DNA of 64,000 nucleotides. It comes from Streptomyces sp. Act143 (lineage in GTDB: Bacteria; Actinomycetota; Actinomycetes; Streptomycetales; Streptomycetaceae). Each line of letters starts with the position of its first letter. Position 1 is the first letter of the stretch. The stretch lies in assembly GCF_003143935.1 (NCBI RefSeq), contig NZ_QFRX01000001.1:2894975-2958974 (forward strand), given 5' to 3'. Under the pieces are notes generated by a model. It was not told where the DNA came from. It ran no database searches and worked only from the letters and a program-made list of their open reading frames with translations. Shown here piece by piece: positions 58,866-64,000 of this stretch. Made by a program: the position numbers and the translations under genes.

Positions 58866-58972
58866 GCGGTACGAGGGTGGGGCGGTGCGGTTCGACGATG
58901 GCGGCGCGGTACGAGGGTGGGGCGGTGCGGTTCGACGATGGCGGCGCGGTACGAGGGCGGTGCGGTACGACG
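58866..58972. repeat. 40-bp tandem repeats
   Basis: A 40-bp unit occurs twice identically (58866-58905 and 58906-58945), followed by a partial degenerate third copy (from 58946). Units begin GCGGTACGAGGG and include GCGGTTCGACGATGG. The tract is non-coding and lies between the convergent second CitB-type regulator and symporter genes. Confidence 0.9.
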
Positions 58973-59007
58973 ACGACGGCGCCCCGGGTCGATCCTGGCG
59001 CCGCCTC

Positions 59008-60600
59008 TTACGCAGCCCCCGCTCCCGTCAGCGACCGCACCTCGGTCTCCGCGTGTTTGGCCTCGTCCGCGACCTCTGTCGAGGTGACTGTCCCGAGCCA
59101 GCCGGCGATGAAGCCCAGCGGGATGGAGACGAGCCCGGGGTTCTGCAAAGGGAAGTACTGGAAGTCGACGCCGGGGAACAGCGATTCCGGGCTGCCCGAC
59201 ACGACAGGCGACAGCAGGACTAGCGCGATGGCCGGGATCAGCCCGCCGTACACCGCCCAGACCGCGCCGCGGGTGGTGAAGCCGCGCCAGAAGAGCGAGT
59301 ACAGCAGCACCGGCAGGTTGGCCGACGCCGCGACCGCGAAGGCGAGGCCCACCAGGAAGGCGACGTTGAGATCCCGGGCCAGCAGGCCGAGGGCGATCGC
59401 GACCACACCGATGCCGACGGCGGCGACACGCGCCACGGCGACCTCGCTGCGGGGCTCGGCGTTCCGGCGTCGCAGGGACGCGTAGAGGTCGTGGGCCACG
59501 GACGCGGAGGAGGCCAGGGTGATGCCAGCGACCACGGCCAGGATCGTGGCGAAGGCGACCGCGGCGACGATCGCGAACAGGACCGTTCCCCCCGTCGAGT
59601 CCGCGCCGCCGCCCAGGTCGAGGGCGAGCAGCGGAACGGCCGTGTTCCCGGCCGCGTTGGACCCGCGCACCGCTTCCGGTCCCACGATCGCCGCCGCTCC
59701 GAAGCCGAGGACGATCGTCATCAGATAGAAGCCGCCGATGAGCCCGATCGACCAGACCACCGAACGGCGCGCTGCCCGCGCGGTCGGCACGGTGTAGAAG
59801 CGGGACAGGATGTGCGGCAGCCCAGCCGTGCCCAGGACAAGGGCGAGCCCCAGGCTGATGAAATCGAGGCGTGCGGTCCAGTTCTCGCCGTACTTCAGGC
59901 CAGGTGCCAGGAACTTCTCACCGTGGCCGCTGCGTTCGGCCGCCGTGAGCAGGAGCTGGTCGAAGTTGCCGTGGAACCGCACCAGGACGAGCAGGGTCAG
60001 TGCGATGGTGCCGCCGAGGAGCATGACCGCTTTCACGATTTGAATCCACGTCGTGGCCCGCATCCCTCCCAACGACACATAGATCACCATGAGCGCGCCG
60101 ACGCCGATGACGGTCCAGGTCTGCGCCGCCTCGCCGGTGCCGCCCAGCAGCAGCGCCACCAGGCTCCCCGCACCGACCATCTGCGCCACCAGATACAGAA
60201 CGGACACGGTGACCGAGGAAGTTCCCGCCGCGATGCGCACCGGCCGCTCACTCATCCGCGCGGCCACCACATCGGCGAGCGTGAACCGGCCGCAGTTGCG
60301 GACCAGCTCCGCGACGAGGAACAGCACCACGAGCCACGCCACCAGAAAGCCCACCGAGTACAGCATCCCGTCGTACCCGAAGAGCGCGATGAGCCCGGAA
60401 ATGCCCAGGAAAGAAGCCGCCGACATGTAGTCGCCCGCGATGGCAAAACCATTCTCCATCGGCGAGAACAGCCGCCCGCCCGCGTAGAACTCCTCCGCCG
60501 AGCCGTGCCGGTTGCGGCTCACCCACGTCGTGATCGCGAGGGTGACCGCGACGAACGCGCTGAACAGCAGCAGCGCCAGCGTCTGATGATCGCTCTTCAC
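59008..60600 (-). CDS. solute:sodium symporter, ActP/MctC (acetate/pyruvate) type
   Basis: A symporter of 530 residues with about thirteen transmembrane helices of the SSS family. It has the N-terminal SAEEFYAGGRLFSPMENGFA, AGDYMSAASFLGISGLIAL and GTAGLPHILSRFYTVP. Together with the DUF485 gene just upstream (four-base overlap, GTGA) this is the standard gene pair of acetate/pyruvate/propionate uptake permeases. The C-terminal tail is short and soluble. It is the last gene of an operon that begins with a DUF1453-like protein and includes a two-component system. Confidence 0.9.
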   Translation of the reverse strand: MKSDHQTLALLLFSAFVAVTLAITTWVSRNRHGSAEEFYAGGRLFSPMENGFAIAGDYMSAASFLGISGLIALFGYDGMLYSVGFLVAWLVVLFLVAELVRNCGRFTLADVVAARMSERPVRIAAGTSSVTVSVLYLVAQMVGAGSLVALLLGGTGEAAQTWTVIGVGALMVIYVSLGGMRATTWIQIVKAVMLLGGTIALTLLVLVRFHGNFDQLLLTAAERSGHGEKFLAPGLKYGENWTARLDFISLGLALVLGTAGLPHILSRFYTVPTARAARRSVVWSIGLIGGFYLMTIVLGFGAAAIVGPEAVRGSNAAGNTAVPLLALDLGGGADSTGGTVLFAIVAAVAFATILAVVAGITLASSASVAHDLYASLRRRNAEPRSEVAVARVAAVGIGVVAIALGLLARDLNVAFLVGLAFAVAASANLPVLLYSLFWRGFTTRGAVWAVYGGLIPAIALVLLSPVVSGSPESLFPGVDFQYFPLQNPGLVSIPLGFIAGWLGTVTSTEVADEAKHAETEVRSLTGAGAA

Positions 60601-61172
60601 GACGCACCACCCCGGATCCCGCGCGTCAGCTCCTGGGTGTCCCAGCGCAGCTCCAGCGCGGCCCGGTCCCTGCGCAGCCGCGCGTGCCTCGCATACGCCC
60701 AGGTCAGGAGGAAGGTGGTGAGGAACTGTCCCAGGCCCGCGACCATCGCCACGTTCACCGCACCCGCCACCGGTCGGGCCATCAGGCCGGGCGCCGTCGT
60801 CGCGGCCACGACGTACCCCACGTACCAGGCGAAGAACCCGACGCACGCCGGCATGACGAACCGCCGGTACCTACTGCGCACCTCCTGGAACGCCGCGCTG
60901 CGCTGCACCTGGAGATACACATCCGCAGCCGCGTCCGCGCGCTCCGTGCGCCCTGCTTCGGCGGCAGACAGCGGGACGGCCGCACCGGCACCCGCACCCC
61001 CACCCGCACCGGCTGACTCGCCCCAACCGGAGGCGAGTGCGTCGTACCACGGATCGTCATACCTCACGGCTGCGGGCGTCTCGAACAGAGCCGGGTCGAC
61101 CCCGCCGTGGATTTCGGCCGCACTTTCGGGACCACCCCCGCCGCCGCGGGGACGGCCATTGCTTGACTGCAT
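60597..61172 (-). CDS. DUF485 membrane protein, partner of the symporter
   Basis: A protein of 191 residues with a long disordered, Gly/Ala-rich N-terminus (about 1-75) and a DUF485 domain (about 80-165). The domain has two transmembrane helices (VMPACVGFFAWYVGYVVAAT and VAMVAGLGQFLTTFLLTW). DUF485 proteins are small partners of SSS-type carboxylate symporters. The extended N-terminus is longer than in most family members. The stop overlaps the symporter's start by four bases. The ATG start at 61172 lacks a clear ribosome site. Confidence 0.85.
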   Translation of the reverse strand: MQSSNGRPRGGGGGPESAAEIHGGVDPALFETPAAVRYDDPWYDALASGWGESAGAGGGAGAGAAVPLSAAEAGRTERADAAADVYLQVQRSAAFQEVRSRYRRFVMPACVGFFAWYVGYVVAATTAPGLMARPVAGAVNVAMVAGLGQFLTTFLLTWAYARHARLRRDRAALELRWDTQELTRGIRGGAS

Positions 61173-61241
61173 GCCCAAGGATGGACAGAACGGGAAGATC
61201 CCCGACTCTTCTTCCCCCTGCGCTTCACCCCATCAGGTGAT

Positions 61242-61934
61242 TCAACCCGCAGGAGGCCGCACAAGCCCCTTCGCGAAGGCGTAACGCACCGCCTGTGCCC
61301 GGTCCTTGAGCCCGGTCTTGGCGAACATGTTGTTGATGTGGGTCTTCACAGTCGCCGTGGAGACGTGCAACTTGCGCGCGATCTCGTGGTTGCTGAGCCC
61401 GTCGGCGATCAGGAGCAGCACCTCGGTCTCCCGCGCGGTCAGCCCGTCCGGGGGCGCAACGGGCTCGACGGGCTCAGCAGGCTGCGGCTCGGGGTCCGAC
61501 AGCCGCTCCAACAGCCGCCGTTGGATGCTCGGCGACAACCCGGCGTCCCCGGACAGCACGCTGTGCACCGCCCGCACGATCTCGTCGCCTCCCGCGTCCT
61601 TGGTGAGATAGCCGCGCGCTCCCGCCCTGAGTGCCGGAAACAGCGACTCGTCGTCCCCGAACGTCGTGAGCACCACGACCTGGGTCCCAGGATGCTCGGC
61701 ACGGATCCGCCGAGTCGCCTCCACGCCGTCGCAACGAGGCATGCGCAGGTCCATCAGCACCACGTCCGGGGCGAGTTCGCCGACCAGGCGCACCGCCTCC
61801 TCCCCGTCTCCGGCGGCTCCGACGACCTCGACGCCCGGCAGCAGCCCCAGCAGCATCACGATGCCCTCGCGGACGACGGTCTGGTCGTCCGCGACCACCA
61901 CCCGCGCGACCCTGCCGTCGAACTCCTCGGTCAT
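61242..61934 (-). CDS. NarL/LuxR-type response regulator
   Basis: A response regulator of 230 residues. The receiver has VVADDQTVVREG, phospho-acceptor Asp62 in VVLMDLRMPRCDG, Thr in VLTTFGDD and Lys in YLTKDAGG. A LuxR helix-turn-helix (about 165-225) has GLTARETEVLLLIADGLSN and VSTATVKTHINNMFAK. It is translationally coupled to its kinase (ATGA overlap). Sixty-nine bases separate it from the DUF485/symporter genes downstream, which suggests that it controls them. Confidence 0.92.
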   Translation of the reverse strand: MTEEFDGRVARVVVADDQTVVREGIVMLLGLLPGVEVVGAAGDGEEAVRLVGELAPDVVLMDLRMPRCDGVEATRRIRAEHPGTQVVVLTTFGDDESLFPALRAGARGYLTKDAGGDEIVRAVHSVLSGDAGLSPSIQRRLLERLSDPEPQPAEPVEPVAPPDGLTARETEVLLLIADGLSNHEIARKLHVSTATVKTHINNMFAKTGLKDRAQAVRYAFAKGLVRPPAG

Positions 61935-63082
61935 ACGGGCACCTTCAACGTCACCGTGAATCCCTCCTCGTCCGGCCCGGCGTCCAGCGAACCGCCGAGC
62001 AGTTCGGCACGCTCCCGCATGCCCAGCAGACCGTACCCGGCGCCTGTGGCGGCGAGTTCACCCGAAGTGCCCCCCGAGTCGCGGACGTCCAGGGTCACTT
62101 GATGCTCTCCGTAGGCCAGCCGCACCCGCACCTTGGCGCCCGGTGCGTGTTTGCGGACGTTGGTCAGAGCCTCCTGCGCGACTCTCCGCACCGCCTGCGA
62201 GGCCTCGGCCGGCAAGGCTCTGCGCTCACCCGTAATGGTGACCTCGGCCCCCGAGCTCGTCTCGACGAGCTGGGCCAGGAAGTCCTCCAACGGGGTCAGC
62301 TCACCGCGCAGCGCGGACAGAGCCTGCCTGGTCTCCGTCAGCCCGTCCCGCGCCATGCCCCTTGCCGCCACGACCCGTTCGAGGATCTGATCCCGGTCCG
62401 CCCCTCGCTCGATCAGCAGCCGGGCGGCCTCCAGATGCACGAGCTGCGCCGAGAGGCTGTGGGCCAGCACGTCGTGGATCTCCCGCGCGATGCGGGCCCG
62501 CTCAGCCAGTGCCGCCGACTCCGCCTCGGCCGCCCGCGCGGCCCGCTCCTGCGCGAGCAGCCGCTGCGCGTTGCCCCGGGCCTCGGCGTCCAGGCGCAGC
62601 GTGTACCCGGCGAGGGCCAGCCCCAGGCAGGTGACCACGGTCGTCAGCACATCGTCGTCGGTGAGGGCTCCGTAGGCGCCGAGCGCCATCGCGGTGACCG
62701 GCACGGCAACCATCAGGGGCAGCCGCTCCAACGCGGCGACGGCAGACGCGCACCAGATCACGAGGGCCGGCACGAGCAGCCCGGAAACCTGAGTCATGAT
62801 CGCTACGCCTTGGAGGAGCCCCCACGTCAGCAACGAGGGCCAGAGCCGATGCTGGAGCGTGGCGCGATAAAAGGTCCAGGCTGACAAAGCGGCCAAGACG
62901 AATCCCCCGGCATCCGCGGCGATTCTCCAACCATGGGCGGAACTGCTCGTCAGGGCGCCCCACAGCAGCAGGGAGATGAGCAGCAGTCGCACCGACCAGG
63001 CCAGCAAGCGCCGAGGGCGCGAGATGCCCTCGCGCCCGAGCGCCTCCCGGGACGGCCAGCGTGTCCAGGCGTTCTGCGTCAC
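61931..63082 (-). CDS. NarL-partner sensor histidine kinase (HisKA_3)
   Basis: A sensor kinase of 383 residues with six hydrophobic segments (about 25-160) and then a HisKA_3 domain with H-box ERARIAREIHDVLAHSLSAQ (His203). The HATPase domain has QEALTNVRKHAPGA and GYGLLGMRERAELLGG. It lacks extracytoplasmic sensor domains, so it may sense a membrane or intracellular signal. The GTG start overlaps the stop of the DUF1453-like gene (GTGA). It is the second gene of the operon. Confidence 0.9.
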   Translation of the reverse strand: MTQNAWTRWPSREALGREGISRPRRLLAWSVRLLLISLLLWGALTSSSAHGWRIAADAGGFVLAALSAWTFYRATLQHRLWPSLLTWGLLQGVAIMTQVSGLLVPALVIWCASAVAALERLPLMVAVPVTAMALGAYGALTDDDVLTTVVTCLGLALAGYTLRLDAEARGNAQRLLAQERAARAAEAESAALAERARIAREIHDVLAHSLSAQLVHLEAARLLIERGADRDQILERVVAARGMARDGLTETRQALSALRGELTPLEDFLAQLVETSSGAEVTITGERRALPAEASQAVRRVAQEALTNVRKHAPGAKVRVRLAYGEHQVTLDVRDSGGTSGELAATGAGYGLLGMRERAELLGGSLDAGPDEEGFTVTLKVPV

Positions 63083-63609
63083 ACACGCTCCTTCCAGGTG
63101 GGCCGCGGCATGGCGTCACCGTACGCCGCGCCTCGCACGGAAGCCGTGCGCGGAGACTGGGACTGGGCACGCCAGACGAGGATTCCCGCCCGGACGAGCA
63201 GCGTGGCGGCGAGGGCGAGGAGCAGGGCGGACGACTCCTGCTGGATGCCGAGCGAGGCGCCGAGGGCGTAGAGGCCCGCGCGCAGGGCTATGCCGATGAG
63301 CCAGACCAGACCGCTCGCCTTGGTGCTCTTGCTCCACACGGCTCCGTCGGGCTCCGTCCATATGCGCGAGGTCCAGGCCCAGGCCGCTCCGATGGCGAGA
63401 CCGACGAGCAGTTCGGCCACGAGCAGGGCCACCGACGCGGTGTGGTGGTGGGGGTCTGTCAGGCCGGATTCGCGCAGCGCGACGACAGCCAGGACGACCG
63501 GCAGCAGCCACCAGCGCCTGTCCGTGTCGATCCGCTGCGCCCGGAACTGGCGCGCGATCACCACGACGACAGCGGCCGCGATCAGGAATCCGTCGACGAG
63601 CCCGGACAT
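63079..63609 (-). CDS. DUF1453-like membrane protein
   Basis: A protein of 176 residues with about five transmembrane helices: FLIAAAVVVVIARQFRA, RRWWLLPVVLAVVALRE, SVALLVAELLVGLAIGAAW and others. DUF1453/CcdC-like proteins are short multipass membrane proteins of unknown function, common in actinobacteria. The ATG at 63609 has GGAGG upstream. It is the first gene of the operon leading to the two-component system, so it may form part of the sensory unit. Confidence 0.8.
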   Translation of the reverse strand: MSGLVDGFLIAAAVVVVIARQFRAQRIDTDRRWWLLPVVLAVVALRESGLTDPHHHTASVALLVAELLVGLAIGAAWAWTSRIWTEPDGAVWSKSTKASGLVWLIGIALRAGLYALGASLGIQQESSALLLALAATLLVRAGILVWRAQSQSPRTASVRGAAYGDAMPRPTWKERV

Positions 63610-63772
63610 CGGTGCCTCCGTGAGCGAAGGGGAGATCGCCGACAGCGAGTGCTGCCGACGCCTTCGACGCTACGGAAATTCGCACGTCAGCGGATCGGCG
63701 CTGGGGTGGATCGAGGGTGGAGGCAGGGACACGGGAGCCGTCCACCCCTGGGTGGAGAAGCCGGAGAGGCGT

Positions 63773-63818
63773 CGGTTCGGGCACGGCCTCGGAGCAGACG
63801 GAGGCCGTGCCCGAACCG
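63773..63818. terminator. terminator hairpin near the right edge
   Basis: A perfect 18-bp stem (63773-63790 with 63801-63818) and a ten-base loop. No gene on either side of it ends within the window, so it may belong to a gene beyond the right edge. Confidence 0.75.
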
Positions 63819-64000
63819 GAAGGCGCATTAAGGCACGACAGGGTTACGGACAGGGCGCGGGGCCTGCGTATGACCGCCGATCCAGCAGCCTTGTGGACGG
63901 GGCCCCAGCCGGGGAGCCACTCCCCGCCGAGACGAGAGCCGAGTCCTTGCCCCGGGATCCGATCCTGGTCCGACGAGAAGCCGGCTCCCGCCCCGGAAGC
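63819..64000. other. right-edge sequence without a recognised gene
   Basis: About 180 bases in which no gene, RNA or repeat is evident. A gene crossing the window edge cannot be excluded. Confidence 0.4.

Noticed and set aside
58738..59223. A frame through the 40-bp repeats
   Set aside because: Periodic repeat-derived product and no start signal; it also overlaps the 3' end of the symporter.
1..64000. tRNA, rRNA, tmRNA or CRISPR features
   Set aside because: No T-loop (GGTTCGAATCC-like) with matching stems, no rRNA-like runs and no regularly spaced direct repeats with unique spacers were seen.
1..64000. Insertion sequences, transposases, integrases or phage genes
   Set aside because: No protein in the window shows a transposase or integrase motif, and flanking direct repeats with terminal inverted repeats were not found.

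Overview
The window is high-GC DNA (third codon positions almost all G or C, many GTG and a few TTG starts, GGAGG-type ribosome sites) from a Streptomyces chromosome. Gene content and order (parC, ptsH, a GNAT/acyl-CoA-synthetase fusion, thymidine kinase, sepH, hemH, cutRS, dut, kdpDE) match, from memory, the core chromosome of S. coelicolor around SCO58xx, read in reverse. No mobile element, CRISPR array, rRNA or tRNA gene was seen, so this is mostly core chromosome with a few lineage-specific loci.

Left part (1-16.7 kb): a YHS metal-site protein, a CapA-like phosphoesterase with a YbhN/LPG-flippase-like membrane protein, a universal stress protein and a TrmA/RlmD-type RNA methyltransferase. 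Then comes a cluster that reads as potassium homeostasis: a KimA-like APC-superfamily transporter, divergent from two overlapping RCK (TrkA-type) proteins, followed by DUF3159, an OB-fold protein and KdpE/KdpD. No kdpFABC or TrkH is present. An orphan MacB/LolD-type ABC ATPase and a secreted alginate-lyase-fold protein with a near-consensus promoter follow.

Middle (16.8-47.1 kb): conserved actinobacterial housekeeping genes. These include a thioesterase-dut-DUF3710 operon, DUF3093, DUF4193, the CutRS two-component system, an inositol monophosphatase, coproporphyrin ferrochelatase, an MFS exporter, a sugar-lactone oxidase, the cell-division activator SepH, rhodanese, VOC protein, thymidine kinase, an alkaline-phosphatase-family protein and DUF5998. 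They are followed by a PatA-type acetyltransferase, HPr (ptsH) behind a DasR dre site, a GntR regulator, an M23 endopeptidase behind a clear c-di-AMP (ydaO) riboswitch, a split M16 peptidase pair, the topoisomerase IV A subunit and a CobW/COG0523 GTPase.

Right part (47.2-64 kb) is more accessory. It has a DUF6082 membrane protein, a small protein whose domain is duplicated in frame, two divergent citrate-synthase homologues (one fused to a DNA-binding helix-turn-helix, with a perfect palindrome between them) and an iron-box-controlled sucrase/ferredoxin-like protein. Next are a CitA/CitB-type two-component system, an NMT1/TauA-type ABC importer, a second CitB-type response regulator without a kinase, and an operon joining a LuxR-type two-component system to a DUF485/solute:sodium symporter pair (acetate/pyruvate uptake type).

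Themes for follow-up: (i) the K+ cluster together with the c-di-AMP riboswitch; (ii) the helix-turn-helix/citrate synthase fusion and its palindrome; (iii) the in-frame duplicated small protein next to DUF6082; (iv) the iron box abutting a start codon; (v) several short tandem repeat tracts in intergenic DNA.
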